A stretch of DNA of 64,000 bases from NCBI GenBank assembly GCA_023412495.1, contig JAEYNP010000007.1, positions 133,672 through 197,671 of the forward strand. The letters run 5' to 3'. The position numbers and the translations under genes are program-made. Under the pieces are notes generated by a model. It ran no database searches. It was not told where the DNA came from and saw only the letters and a list, made by a program, of their open reading frames with translations. Positions 45,280 through 53,938 of the stretch are shown piece by piece (positions within the stretch are counted from its first letter, which is position 1; every line of letters starts with the position of its first letter). The DNA comes from Pseudomonadota bacterium. Its GTDB lineage: Bacteria; Desulfobacterota; Desulfobulbia; Desulfobulbales; Desulfocapsaceae.

Positions 45280-45969
45280 ATGATTCGTTTGGCGATCTAC
45301 TATAGTCCGGAGCCGGGCTCGCCGCTCTCCGCAGCGGCCGCCGCCTGGCTCGGCCGGGATATCCAGGGCGATGAGGTTTCTCGTCCGACGGTGTCGGGCC
45401 TTGCCGAAACCAGACTGATCGAGCTGATACGCGCACCATTCCACTACGCCTTCCACGGCACGATCAAACCGCCTTTTCGGCTGGCGCCGGGGGTGACCAT
45501 AGAAGAGGTGGCAGGGAGGGTGGAAAGCTTTGCCGCCGGATGGATACCATTTCCCCTGCCGCCGCTTAAGCTTTCATACATGCACGATTTTTTCTGCCTG
45601 CGTCCGATGGACCCCTGCCCAGATCTCCATATCCTCGCCGCCAGGGCGGTCGAAGACTTCGACGATTTCCGCCATCCTCCGTCCGTTATGGAACTGGCCA
45701 AAAGGCGGAAGGCCGCACTTACACCGCTGCAGGAGGAAATGCTGCTCACCTGGGGCTACCCCTATGTCATGGAAGAGTTCCGTTTCCATCTGACCCTCAC
45801 CGGCAAGGTTGAAAATGAACGCGAAAAAGAGATCCTCCGCCGGGAACTGCATGAACGGTTTCCGGAATGGATGCTCAAAGATCTTTCTTTCACTGGTCTC
45901 TCACTATTTCTCGAAAAGGACGGCAAGCCGATGCTGTGTATCGGTTTTTTCCCTTTTCAGCTGTCCTGA
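45280..45969 (+). CDS. DUF1045 phosphonate-metabolism 2H phosphoesterase
   Basis: The 229-residue protein matches the phn-operon DUF1045 family and carries the two catalytic motifs of 2H phosphoesterases: H59-G-T61 (AFHGTIKPPF) and H170-L-T172 (FRFHLTLTG). 2H enzymes open cyclic phosphodiesters. The cyclic product of PhnJ, ribose 1,2-cyclic phosphate 5-phosphate, normally needs PhnP, and no phnP is in the window, so this protein is a good candidate to replace it (inference). AAGGA precedes the ATG by five bases, six bases after phnN. Confidence 0.85.
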   Translation: MIRLAIYYSPEPGSPLSAAAAAWLGRDIQGDEVSRPTVSGLAETRLIELIRAPFHYAFHGTIKPPFRLAPGVTIEEVAGRVESFAAGWIPFPLPPLKLSYMHDFFCLRPMDPCPDLHILAARAVEDFDDFRHPPSVMELAKRRKAALTPLQEEMLLTWGYPYVMEEFRFHLTLTGKVENEREKEILRRELHERFPEWMLKDLSFTGLSLFLEKDGKPMLCIGFFPFQLS

Positions 45970-46105
45970 GATCCTTTCGCAAAATGGTCTTATCGCCCAA
46001 TCTCTGCGTTATGCCAAAATTTCATCCTCGGAATATTAACTATGCCTGCGGTTTCGCATGCCTTGATTTATGGACGAAATCCTCATTTTGCAAAAGGCTC
46101 CTGAG
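45966..46105. repeat. Family B repeat, copy 3
   Basis: Left end CTGAGATCCTTTCGCAAAATG and right end CATTTTGCAAAAGGCTCCTGAG are near complements. The core TCATCCTCGGAATATTAAC and TATGCCTGCGG match the copies at 6812 and 18703. It starts at the stop codon of the DUF1045 gene, as copy 2 does for mgtE, so family B may act as an operon end. Confidence 0.8.
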
Positions 46106-46182
46106 TCTGCAATTCCCGTGGTGATCGAAATAAGCACTCAATTCTTGTGACACTTATTGAAAAGTAGGGTGCATTCCATGCT

Positions 46183-46206
46183 AAAAAGAGCCCTTCCTGC
46201 AGGGCT
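46183..46206 (-). terminator. Intrinsic terminator after the permease gene
   Basis: On the minus strand AGCCCT-GCAGGA-AGGGCT is followed by CTTTTT, directly after the TAA stop of the permease. This is a compact, typical rho-independent terminator. Confidence 0.8.
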
Positions 46207-47309
46207 TAGAATACGAGGTTAAAGAGATAGCCTACAACAAGAATCCCCAGGGCGACCACGCCGACAAAGGTTGCGATCAGGCGGGGTTTGATCACCTTGC
46301 GAAGGATGATGATCTCCGGCAGAGACAGGGCCACTACGCTCATCATGAAGGCGAGGACTGTCCCGAGGGCGGCGCCTTTCCCCAGCAGGGCCTGGACCAC
46401 CGGAATCATGCCGGAGGCGTTGGAGTACATGGGGATACCGATCAAGACGGCGATCGGCACCGACCACCAGGCACCCTTGCCCATGATGGCGGCGAGATAC
46501 CCTTCGGGCACATAGCCGTGAATGAAGGCGCCCACGCCGATACCCGCTACTATCCATAGCCATACCTTGCCGACGATGTCCCGTACGTGGGCAAGTCCCG
46601 CTTTCACCCTGTCCCGCGGAGTCTGCCGGTCGGAAAACTCCTCCTGGGTCAGGCGGGTCAACGAGACCCAGTCCTCGATGTATTTTTCCATCCGCATGCG
46701 ACCGATAACCCAGCCGGCGACAATGGCAATGGACAGACCGGTGGTCAGATAAATGGCGGCAACTTTCCAGCCGAAGAGGCCGAAGAGGAGCACCAGCGCG
46801 ATCTCGTTGACCATGGGCGCCGAAATCAGGAAAGACAAGGTGACACCGAGGGGGATGCCGGCGGTCACGAAACCTATGAAGAGCGGAATGGCCGAGCAGC
46901 TGCAGAAGGGTGTGAAGATTCCCAGGATGGCGGCCAGCATGTTTCCGACAAATTCACGTTTTCCCGCCAGAATCCGGCGGATGTTTACGGGAGTGAAGAA
47001 GGTGTTGACGATGCCGACGCCGAAGACCACAATCGTCAGCAGCAGCAAAACCTTCGGCGTATCGTACAGGAAAAATTCCACCGCGGCTGCCATGAGGGAA
47101 CCCTGTTGCATTCCGAATACCTCGAAGGTCAGGTAACCCGCAAGGTCCGGCAGGCTCCGGTAGATAAACCACCATGCTGCCAATGCGGCGACAAAGAGAC
47201 AGACTTCCGTTACGGAAAAGGGTTTTCCGTCTTCCGGCCTGCTTTGCGAAATAGTCTGGGCATCAGGGCAACTGGATGTCCTCAAATCTACCAGAGGCTT
47301 AAGTTCCAT
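46206..47309 (-). CDS. UPF0718/ArsP-like membrane permease
   Basis: The 367-residue polytopic protein has about eight to ten helices and the cysteine motif GIFTPFCSCSAIPLFIGF followed by ISAPMVNEIAL, typical of the COG0701 permeases that include ArsP. ArsP relatives export trivalent organoarsenicals. Others have no known substrate. It is 28 bases downstream of an ArsR regulator with an operator, so metalloid efflux is the best guess. AGGAG lies eight bases before the ATG. Confidence 0.82.
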   Translation of the reverse strand: MELKPLVDLRTSSCPDAQTISQSRPEDGKPFSVTEVCLFVAALAAWWFIYRSLPDLAGYLTFEVFGMQQGSLMAAAVEFFLYDTPKVLLLLTIVVFGVGIVNTFFTPVNIRRILAGKREFVGNMLAAILGIFTPFCSCSAIPLFIGFVTAGIPLGVTLSFLISAPMVNEIALVLLFGLFGWKVAAIYLTTGLSIAIVAGWVIGRMRMEKYIEDWVSLTRLTQEEFSDRQTPRDRVKAGLAHVRDIVGKVWLWIVAGIGVGAFIHGYVPEGYLAAIMGKGAWWSVPIAVLIGIPMYSNASGMIPVVQALLGKGAALGTVLAFMMSVVALSLPEIIILRKVIKPRLIATFVGVVALGILVVGYLFNLVF

Positions 47310-47337
47310 TTTCAGGTCTCCTGTAATTCCGGCTTTG

Positions 47338-47769
47338 TTATTGCTTGCGCGGCTCTGCTTTTGTGCTGGATGATAATATCTCCGGCTGTTCCATGCATGT
47401 CTGTTTGCGCCGAAGCGATTGCTGGCCGCTGATCAGTTCACGCTTCATTCCCAGGATCTCTGCCATTCTCTCCGCATCTCCACGAATGCGGTGGTCGTCC
47501 GCCGCCAGGCGCACCCATGAGAGAGCCTGTTGCACGATCGGAGACGCTGATTTCCCGGGCAACCGGTAATACATCCAGCGCCCCTTCTTGCGCCCGACTA
47601 CCAGCCCCGCTTGCCTGAGAATCGACATATGCTTTGAAACGGTGGAAGGCGCCAGTTCCAGCAGTTCTATAAGCTGACATACGCATACTTCCGTGTCCCC
47701 CAGGGACAGCAGGGCACGCACGCGGTTTTCATCCGAAAGGGCTCTGGCGATAGCGATAACATTTTCCAT
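47338..47769 (-). CDS. arsR: ArsR-family metalloregulator
   Basis: A 143-residue winged-helix protein with DTEVCVCQLIELLELAPSTVSKHMSILRQAGLV. The ELCVCDL-like EVCVCQL is the arsenite-binding motif of the ArsR alpha3 site. The start ATG 47769 has GGAG eight bases upstream. A longer frame to 47787 would run into the operator palindrome. Release from DNA on metalloid binding would derepress the permease gene. Confidence 0.87.
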   Translation of the reverse strand: MENVIAIARALSDENRVRALLSLGDTEVCVCQLIELLELAPSTVSKHMSILRQAGLVVGRKKGRWMYYRLPGKSASPIVQQALSWVRLAADDHRIRGDAERMAEILGMKRELISGQQSLRRKQTCMEQPEILSSSTKAEPRKQ

Positions 47770-47785
47770 GGGTTTTTCTCCAGCC

Positions 47786-47809
47786 ATATTTCGTTATGTG
47801 GCGAAATAT
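47786..47809. promoter_or_regulatory. Probable ArsR operator
   Basis: ATATTTCG - 8 bases - CGAAATAT is a perfect 8-bp inverted repeat centred about 28 bases before the arsR start. Its position and dyad form are typical for autoregulation by an ArsR-type repressor. Confidence 0.7.
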
Positions 47810-48193
47810 AAATATGACACCGCACTCGGGTCAAGCAAAATTTTCATGTTGCGACTTCTTCTCCGGCCGGATCACCAATCCGTTCAATACAGTAGCTATC
47901 GAGAAAAAGTCCGTAAAAAAGGCTGTTTGTGACCGTCTCGCGAATGGGGAGCCAGGCCGCCCCGTTTCCTTTTGTATGGTTAAGTTTTAGTTCGGTTTGC
48001 ATTGGGGCCGGATCGGCCTTGATTATCATTATGATATTCAAGAATATTTTGCTGAGTTCGGTAATCGGAGCCAAACTTGTTCGATGAGCAAAGAAAAACG
48101 TGAAACTAACGGTATCCAAAAACAGGCAGGCGATACTGCCGGCGTGCAGAACAGGTTGTTCAAGACCATTTTCACCAACAGATGGAAGGAACC
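47810..48193. other. Divergent gap arsR / phnC with possible small coupled frame
   Basis: It holds the arsR promoter side and the phnC promoter side. A 37-codon frame from ATG 48084 ([14 protein letters not shown]...) ends in TGA at 48195-48197, overlapping the phnC ATG. It could be a leader peptide or a real small gene, but its ribosome-binding site (GGAG, 13 bases upstream) is poorly spaced. Confidence 0.4.
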
Positions 48194-49063
48194 ATGAGCC
48201 AGGCAGCGATCGCAATACACGGACTGAACAAATCCTTCGGGACGAAGCGAGCCCTTTCCGACATTCATCTTACTGTCCTGCCCGGGGAATTTGTGGCCCT
48301 GATTGGCCCCTCCGGCTCCGGCAAATCGACCCTTCTGCGCCACACCTCGGGTCTTGTAGCGTGCGACTGCGGCTGCGTGACCATCTTCGGCAGGACCGTC
48401 CAGGAACGCGGCCGGGTGAAACGGAGGATCAGGGAGATACGCGCGGATGTCGGGTTTATCTTTCAGCAGTTCAACCTGGTCAACAGGTTGACGCTCCTGC
48501 AGAATGTCCTGGTCGGCATGATCACCAGGGTCCCCACCTGGCGGAGCCTTCTGCGCATCTATACCCGGAGCGAGAAAATGTCGGCGATGCGCTCACTCTA
48601 CCGCGTCGGCCTGCACGAACATGTCACGCAACGGGCAGGCACCCTCAGCGGCGGACAGCAGCAGCGGGCGGCCATCGCCCGCACCATGGAACAACGTGCC
48701 AAAATCATCCTCGCCGATGAGCCGATCGCCTCGCTCGATCCCGAATCGGCCCGCATGGTGATGGAGTCGCTCGCCCGGCTCAACCAGGAGGACAAGGTGA
48801 CCATCGTCATCAGTCTCCATCAGGTGCAGTTCGCTCAGCAGTACTGCCGCAGGACGGTGGCCATGAAGGACGGCAGGATCATCTTCGACGGACCGAGCAG
48901 CGAACTTACCCCCGAGATGCTTAGGCAGATCTATGGCACCGGCGTTGACGCCCGAGTCGACGGCACGGCTCCGCTTGCTGCAAGAAAAAAGGAAATCCAC
49001 GAAATACTGCATGCAAAGAAAGGCAAAAAAGTACTGGCCGGCCTTGCCGAGGCCGGCGTCTGA
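48194..49063 (+). CDS. phnC: Phosphonate ABC transporter ATPase PhnC
   Basis: The 289-residue ATPase has Walker [10 protein letters not shown], signature [14 protein letters not shown] and Walker [13 protein letters not shown], plus [19 protein letters not shown], typical of PhnC. It powers phosphonate uptake with PhnD and PhnE. ATG 48194 has AAGGA five bases upstream. The C-terminal extension beyond the ATPase (about 25 basic residues) is unremarkable. Confidence 0.93.
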   Translation: MSQAAIAIHGLNKSFGTKRALSDIHLTVLPGEFVALIGPSGSGKSTLLRHTSGLVACDCGCVTIFGRTVQERGRVKRRIREIRADVGFIFQQFNLVNRLTLLQNVLVGMITRVPTWRSLLRIYTRSEKMSAMRSLYRVGLHEHVTQRAGTLSGGQQQRAAIARTMEQRAKIILADEPIASLDPESARMVMESLARLNQEDKVTIVISLHQVQFAQQYCRRTVAMKDGRIIFDGPSSELTPEMLRQIYGTGVDARVDGTAPLAARKKEIHEILHAKKGKKVLAGLAEAGV

Positions 49064-49136
49064 TATGTAGTCGGTCGACATGACGTCTGACGATCGTGTC
49101 GCATCCTGTGACAATCAATAAGGAGAGCAGAAAAAA

Positions 49137-50168
49137 ATGAAGAGAACGAAAGTCGGCTTGGCGGCAATGGCGATGGCCATGCTGGGATGGTTCTGCGGCA
49201 CCGCAGTTGCGGCGGATGCGGAAGTGAAGGAACTGAATTTCGGGGTTATTTCCACCGAATCGACGGCGAACCTGAAAAAGGGATTCGACCCCTTTGTCGA
49301 AGAGCTGTCGAAGAAAATCGGCATCAAGGTCAATGCCTTCTTCGCTCCCGACTACGCCGGGGTGATCGAGGGGATGCGGTTCAAGAAAGTCGATTTCGCC
49401 TGGTTCGGCAACAAATCAGCCATTGAGGCGGTCGACCGGGCGGGCGGCGAGGTCTTTGCCCAAACCGTCGGCAAGGACGGCAGCCTCGGCTACAATTCCT
49501 TGATTATCGTTCATAAGGACAGCCCCTTCAATAGCGTCGACGATATCATCGCCAAAGGCAAGGAGCTCAATTTCGGCAACGGCGATCCCAACTCCACCTC
49601 CGGCTATCTCATCCCGTTCTACTACCTGTGGGCCAAGAAGAACATCGATCCCAAAAAACATTTCAAGACAGCAAGAAGCGCCAACCATGAGTCCAACGCC
49701 ATGGCGGTCGCCACCAAACAGGTCGATTTCGCCACCAACAACACAGAGAACATGGATATTTTCAGCAAATCCAATCCGGAACTGCACAAGAATATCAAGA
49801 TCATCTGGACCAGTCCCGATATCCCGACCGATCCGCTGGTCTGGCGCAAGGATTTGCCCCGCGAGGTGAAGGCGAAGATCCTGGCGGCCATCCTGGGATT
49901 CGGCCGCACCGGCGATAATGCCAAAGAAGAGCTGGCGATTCTGGGTAACGTCAGCAGCGGCTGGGGGACCTTCCTGCCCAGCGACAACGGTCAGCTGCTG
50001 CCGATCCGAGAGTTGGAGATCGCCAAGAATATTCAAAAAATGGAAAGCGACGAAAAGATCGACGCCGGCGAAAAGGCCAGCCGTCTGGCGAAGCTGGCGG
50101 AAGAGCAGAAGAGCCTTGCCCGGCATATGGAGTTGAGCGGGTACTGGAATTCGCAGAAACACAACTAA
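49137..50168 (+). CDS. phnD: Phosphonate ABC transporter binding protein PhnD
   Basis: A signal peptide (MKRTKVGLAAMAMAMLGWF... ending AVAA) is followed by a PhnD-type periplasmic binding domain: LNFGVISTESTANLKKGFDP, FAWFGNKSAIEAV, NSLIIVHKDSPFNSVDDI and NFGNGDPNSTSGYLIP. It should bind alkylphosphonates, possibly phosphite. At 343 residues it is full length. It follows phnC by 73 bases. Repeats C and A separate it from phnE. Confidence 0.93.
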   Translation: MKRTKVGLAAMAMAMLGWFCGTAVAADAEVKELNFGVISTESTANLKKGFDPFVEELSKKIGIKVNAFFAPDYAGVIEGMRFKKVDFAWFGNKSAIEAVDRAGGEVFAQTVGKDGSLGYNSLIIVHKDSPFNSVDDIIAKGKELNFGNGDPNSTSGYLIPFYYLWAKKNIDPKKHFKTARSANHESNAMAVATKQVDFATNNTENMDIFSKSNPELHKNIKIIWTSPDIPTDPLVWRKDLPREVKAKILAAILGFGRTGDNAKEELAILGNVSSGWGTFLPSDNGQLLPIRELEIAKNIQKMESDEKIDAGEKASRLAKLAEEQKSLARHMELSGYWNSQKHN

Positions 50169-50249
50169 TGGGCTGACGCCCGCAAACCAAAGGGTTGTTA
50201 TACCCTTCCACTACTGAGGGGAAAGTACCTCACGAAATTCATTCTCAAA
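50169..50249 (+). repeat. Family C palindromic repeat, copy 2
   Basis: GGGCTGACGCCC, then GGGTTGTTATACCCTT and ACTGAGGGGAAAGTACCTCACGAAATTCATTCT, aligning with 17015-17090. It starts one base after the phnD stop and lacks the right arm of the third hairpin. Confidence 0.75.
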
Positions 50250-50266
50250 CCCAAAAGAAAGTAAAG

Positions 50267-50421
50267 CCGTAAAAAGTGCTCCAACCCGTGGAGATGGACT
50301 CTGGATAAAGTTTGATATACGAGGCGTAGTGTCTGAAATGGCGCTTTGGTAGTACATATGGTACAGCGAAGCGCCGTTTCAGACCTACAACGAAGTAGAT
50401 CGGACTCTTTACGAGTCCATT
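50267..50421 (-). repeat. Family A intergenic palindromic repeat, copy 6 (reverse)
   Basis: Reverse-oriented copy: GTGCTCCAACCCGTGGAG at the left and GTAGATCGGACTCTTTACGAG at the right. It separates phnD from phnE, two genes of one transporter, and with family C it makes the 330-base spacer. Confidence 0.93.
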
Positions 50422-50498
50422 AAGAAATGAATTTCTGTCGTGGGAGGGATTCTCCTTCCCTCCCGCGAATCCCTTCCACTTAAATTAGAGATTTTCTC

Positions 50499-51308
50499 AT
50501 GGAATCCGTACCGATCAGACCTCAGGTCGACTTACACGTCCCCGAGATCACTGTAGGCCGGAAGATAGTGCACCTGGTCTCGACGGTCATCATTTTTGCC
50601 ATCCTGCTGTGGGCGTACCACGGAGCGGAGATAAATTTTCCTTCGCTCTACCGGAATGCCGGCAACATGCTGCTCTATCTGAAGGGTTTTCTGAATCCCG
50701 ATTTTCTCGAATGGCGGGAGTACCTGTCCGAGACCCTGGTTACTCTTCAGATCGCCATCTGGGGAACCCTGCTCAGCATAATTTTTGCCGTGCCTTTCGG
50801 CCTCCTGTCCTCAGCCAATATCGTCCCTGCCTGGGTATTCCAGCCGGTGAGGCGCCTGATGGATGTCTGCCGGTCGATCAACGAGATGATCTTCGCCATG
50901 CTCTTTATCACCGCCGTGGGGCTCGGTCCCTTTGCAGGGGTTCTCGCGCTGTTTATCCACACCACGGGAATTCTTGCCAAACTCTTCTCGGAGGCGGTCG
51001 AATCCATCGACCCTCAGCCGGTGGAGGGGATTCGTGCGACAGGGGCTAACAGGCTGGAGGAGATAGCCTACGGGGTCATCCCCCAGGTGCTGCCCCTGTG
51101 GATCTCGTACTCCCTCTACCGCTTCGAATCCAATGTCCGGTCGGCGAGCGTGGTCGGCATGGTGGGGGCGGGCGGCATCGGCCTGCTGCTCTGGGATGCC
51201 ATCCGCAGTTTTCAGTACGGGGCGACCGCCGCCATCATGATTATCATCGTGGTAACCGTGGTCGTGATCGATCTTATCTCGGCGACTATCCGGAAACTTT
51301 TCATCTGA
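50499..51308 (+). CDS. phnE: Phosphonate ABC transporter permease PhnE
   Basis: A 269-residue inner-membrane permease with about six helices and the ABC-binding EAA-like loop ([29 protein letters not shown]), followed by [22 protein letters not shown], the PhnE signature. There is a single phnE. AGAGATTTTCTC precedes the ATG, and no strong ribosome-binding site is seen. It forms the channel for phosphonate delivered by PhnD. Confidence 0.93.
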   Translation: MESVPIRPQVDLHVPEITVGRKIVHLVSTVIIFAILLWAYHGAEINFPSLYRNAGNMLLYLKGFLNPDFLEWREYLSETLVTLQIAIWGTLLSIIFAVPFGLLSSANIVPAWVFQPVRRLMDVCRSINEMIFAMLFITAVGLGPFAGVLALFIHTTGILAKLFSEAVESIDPQPVEGIRATGANRLEEIAYGVIPQVLPLWISYSLYRFESNVRSASVVGMVGAGGIGLLLWDAIRSFQYGATAAIMIIIVVTVVVIDLISATIRKLFI

Positions 51309-51380
51309 TTGTTCCGTGGAAACAAGTCAACACCCGATCCGGGTAATCACCATCAACAGCTAGAAAGGCGACGGGAAAAC

Positions 51381-52517
51381 ATGGATACCATCTACACCAA
51401 CTGCCGGGTGGTGACCCGAACGAAAACGTTTTCGGGCACCGTTGTCGTCGCCAACGGGCTAATACATGAAATCGACGACTTGACCTACTGGGGCAGGGAG
51501 GCTGTCGACCTCGAAGGGGATCTCTTGCTGCCGGGCCTGATCGAAATGCATACCGACAACCTGGAGAAGAACATCCAGCCGCGGCCGGGGGTGATCTGGC
51601 CGTCGATCATGGCGGCTGCCATCGCCCACGACGCCCAGCTGGTCGGCGCCGGCATCACCACGGTCTACGATGCGGTCGCCATCGGCGGCCTGCGGGAGTC
51701 GAGCCTTCGTTCACAGATCTTCAACGATTCGGTAGCGGCAATCTGCAGGGGGCGGGCTCTCGGCATGTTCCGGGCCGATCATTTCCTCCACCTGCGTTGC
51801 GAGGTTTCGGATGCCCAGATGGAGCGGATGCTCCTCGAGAACGGCGACCGGCCGGAGGTACGGCTCATCAGCGTGATGGACCATACTCCCGGGCAGCGGC
51901 AGTGGACAGACCTCGGTAAATGGCGGCTGTACCACCGCGACAAGCGATGGTCCGAGGAAGAGGCGGCGGCCGTCCTGGCGGAACGCCAGGAACTCCAGGG
52001 ACGCTACGGGGAAAAGCATCGCAGGCTCGCCGTGGCATTCGCCAAGTCGCGCAAAATACCCCTCGCCAGCCATGACGACACCACGGTGGAGGATGTGACT
52101 TTGGCCGCGGAGGAGGGGATTGCCATCGCCGAGTTCCCGACTACCGAGGCGGCGGCGCAAAAAGCCAAGCAGAGGGGCTTGACCACCGTCATGGGCGCCC
52201 CCAACGCCATCCGGGGCATTTCCCACTCGGGCAATGTCTGTGCTTCCCTACTGGCTGAAAAGCGGTTGCTGGACGGTCTTTCTTCAGACTACGTGCCGAG
52301 CAGCTTGCTGCACGCCGCTTTCCATCTCGCCGATAGCCTGCGCATCCCTCTTCACGAAACGGTGGCCATGGTTTCCGCGGTCATCGCCGACACAGTCGGC
52401 CTAGCTGATCGGGGCGAATTGAAGACGGGCAAGACCGCGGATATGCTCCAGGTCTCATTGGTCGACAATCTGCCGGTGGTAAAGAGGGTGTGGAAAAAGG
52501 GCGTGCAGGTGTTTTGA
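51381..52517 (+). CDS. phnM: PhnM-family amidohydrolase (copy 2, transporter-linked)
   Basis: The 378-residue protein has the PhnM metal motif LIEMHTDNLEKNIQPRPGV, later VMDHTPGQRQW, LASHDDTT and MGAPNAIRGISHSGNV. DRGELKTGKTADML closes the barrel. It is about as long as copy 1 but diverges at many sites, for example HTDN instead of HSDA. It should also cleave pyrophosphate from ribose 5-triphosphate 1-phosphonate, perhaps for another substrate or condition. The start ATG 51381 gives the family N-terminus. It follows phnE by 72 bases. Confidence 0.9.
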   Translation: MDTIYTNCRVVTRTKTFSGTVVVANGLIHEIDDLTYWGREAVDLEGDLLLPGLIEMHTDNLEKNIQPRPGVIWPSIMAAAIAHDAQLVGAGITTVYDAVAIGGLRESSLRSQIFNDSVAAICRGRALGMFRADHFLHLRCEVSDAQMERMLLENGDRPEVRLISVMDHTPGQRQWTDLGKWRLYHRDKRWSEEEAAAVLAERQELQGRYGEKHRRLAVAFAKSRKIPLASHDDTTVEDVTLAAEEGIAIAEFPTTEAAAQKAKQRGLTTVMGAPNAIRGISHSGNVCASLLAEKRLLDGLSSDYVPSSLLHAAFHLADSLRIPLHETVAMVSAVIADTVGLADRGELKTGKTADMLQVSLVDNLPVVKRVWKKGVQVF

Positions 52518-52835
52518 GCAGCCGGATCGGCAAACAGCGTCTTTCCCGCCGATACACCTATGCCGGGAACGTAATCTTCAAGTGTTTCGCGCCCATTGTG
52601 ACGGATGCACAGAATCCTCATCAATATCTAACGATATTCGAATAAAAACATCACGACCCCTGTTTAATATCAGTGATTGATTGGAGCCGGGGTGTGTCAT
52701 TTTGTAGTTCAGGGTTGATGCCGCAGCATGCCCGGTTTTTGTTCGATCTTTGCGCAAGCCCTGGAGAGCCGGATTTCATGCACCGCGAGGGCGGGCACTC
52801 CGATTTTTCCGGCAGAAGGAGGAGGAATTGCCGAT
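52518..52835. other. Intergenic region before arsC-like gene
   Basis: No gene is supported. A small palindrome TATTCGAATA lies at 52635-52644 and could be a regulator site, loosely like the ArsR operator half-sites at 47786, but this is weak. The gap is otherwise featureless. Confidence 0.4.
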
Positions 52836-53285
52836 ATGAGGGAAATCCTTTTTATATGTGAGCACAATTCGGCGCGCAGTCAGATGGCGGCAGCCTACCT
52901 CAACCTGCATGCAGCGGGCAGGCTTCACGCGGAAAGCGCCGGTCTGGAGCCGGGGGTGCTGAATCCTTACGTGGTTGAGGTGCTGGCCGAGGAAGGCATC
53001 GATATCTCACGAATGAAGACCCAAAGCGTCTTTGAGCTCTACAAAAACGAGCGGCGATTCGATGCGGTGATCACCGTTTGTTCGCCGGACGTGCGGGAAA
53101 AATGCCCTATTTTCCCCGGACGGGTGCTCCGGCTTAACTGGCCGTTTGACGACCCCTCGCAGCTCGCGGGCAGCCGGGAGGAGATTATTGCCCAGACGAG
53201 AATCATCCGGGACCGCATCAAAGAGAAAGTCCTGTCGTTCATCCATGAATATGACGAAAAAGGCTTGAAGCTCTTTATAGAGTAA
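52836..53285 (+). CDS. arsC: Thioredoxin-type arsenate reductase
   Basis: A 149-residue low-molecular-weight phosphatase fold with P-loop Cys8-x5-Arg14 (CEHNSARSQ) and the redox pair Cys82 and Cys90 (VITVCSPDVREKC). The three cysteines match the Cys10/82/89 relay of the S. aureus thioredoxin-coupled ArsC. WPFDDPSQL carries the acid Asp region. It reduces arsenate to arsenite for export. GGAGGA lies ten bases before the ATG. It stands after the phosphonate transporter and is not next to arsR. Confidence 0.88.
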   Translation: MREILFICEHNSARSQMAAAYLNLHAAGRLHAESAGLEPGVLNPYVVEVLAEEGIDISRMKTQSVFELYKNERRFDAVITVCSPDVREKCPIFPGRVLRLNWPFDDPSQLAGSREEIIAQTRIIRDRIKEKVLSFIHEYDEKGLKLFIE

Positions 53286-53506
53286 TGGAAAGAGAGTAAT
53301 GGAAAGGGCTTCCCCTTCTGCCGCCACATCATCTGTTTTCACCACTCGCCCTCAAAGCACACTCTATTAAAAAAGCAAAATTGCCTTCATCCATCGCCCT
53401 TCGGAACTTGTGAACTGAATGAAATAGTAGGGATATTCACGATTTGAGTTCCAACCAAGCTTGGCGCTCGAATCATGGATTGCCTTTTCCTTGCTGGCAT
53501 TTTTTC

Positions 53507-53938
53507 TTAATGCCATTCATATCCACAAGAAAGGCATGCTGGCCTATGGACACAGATTATCTCACCACATTCAGGACAAGTCCATTTTGCTTTTTCATTC
53601 CGAACGAAATCTCTAATCCCAAATTCATTGACCGTTTTTAAATTATCTATCATGCTCATTCCATATCTTGTTCTGTATCGCTTATCCAGTTGTTTCAACC
53701 TCGAGCAAGGATACTTATTACAACGATCAGAACAATATTTCATTTGACCATCAGCTATCTTCTCGCAATTCCTGATTCTGCATCTATTGCGGTATTCTGA
53801 TTTATCGCTATGGTGATTATTTATCTTGCGGCAACCCGGACAAGTATTCTTTTCGCGAATGTATCCCAGACAGAGGCGACAGTTCATTCCGCAAGGTGCA
53901 ATTAAATTTGTAGGGATCGTTGTCGGTTTTTTCTTCAT
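53507..53938 (-). CDS. DUF3795-type cysteine-rich protein
   Basis: The 143-residue product has LIAPCGMNCRLCLGYIREKNTCPGCRK, the start of the DUF3795 zinc-finger-like family, then further CxxC pairs (CRIRNC, CSDRCNKYPC) and a C-terminal ribbon WTCPECGEIICVHRPACLSCG. The number of cysteines suggests several bound zinc ions. Function is unknown. ATG 53938 gives the family start (MKKKPTTIPTNLIAPCG). The gene and its surroundings are AT-richer than the neighbours, which may mean recent transfer. Confidence 0.75.
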   Translation of the reverse strand: MKKKPTTIPTNLIAPCGMNCRLCLGYIREKNTCPGCRKINNHHSDKSEYRNRCRIRNCEKIADGQMKYCSDRCNKYPCSRLKQLDKRYRTRYGMSMIDNLKTVNEFGIRDFVRNEKAKWTCPECGEIICVHRPACLSCGYEWH

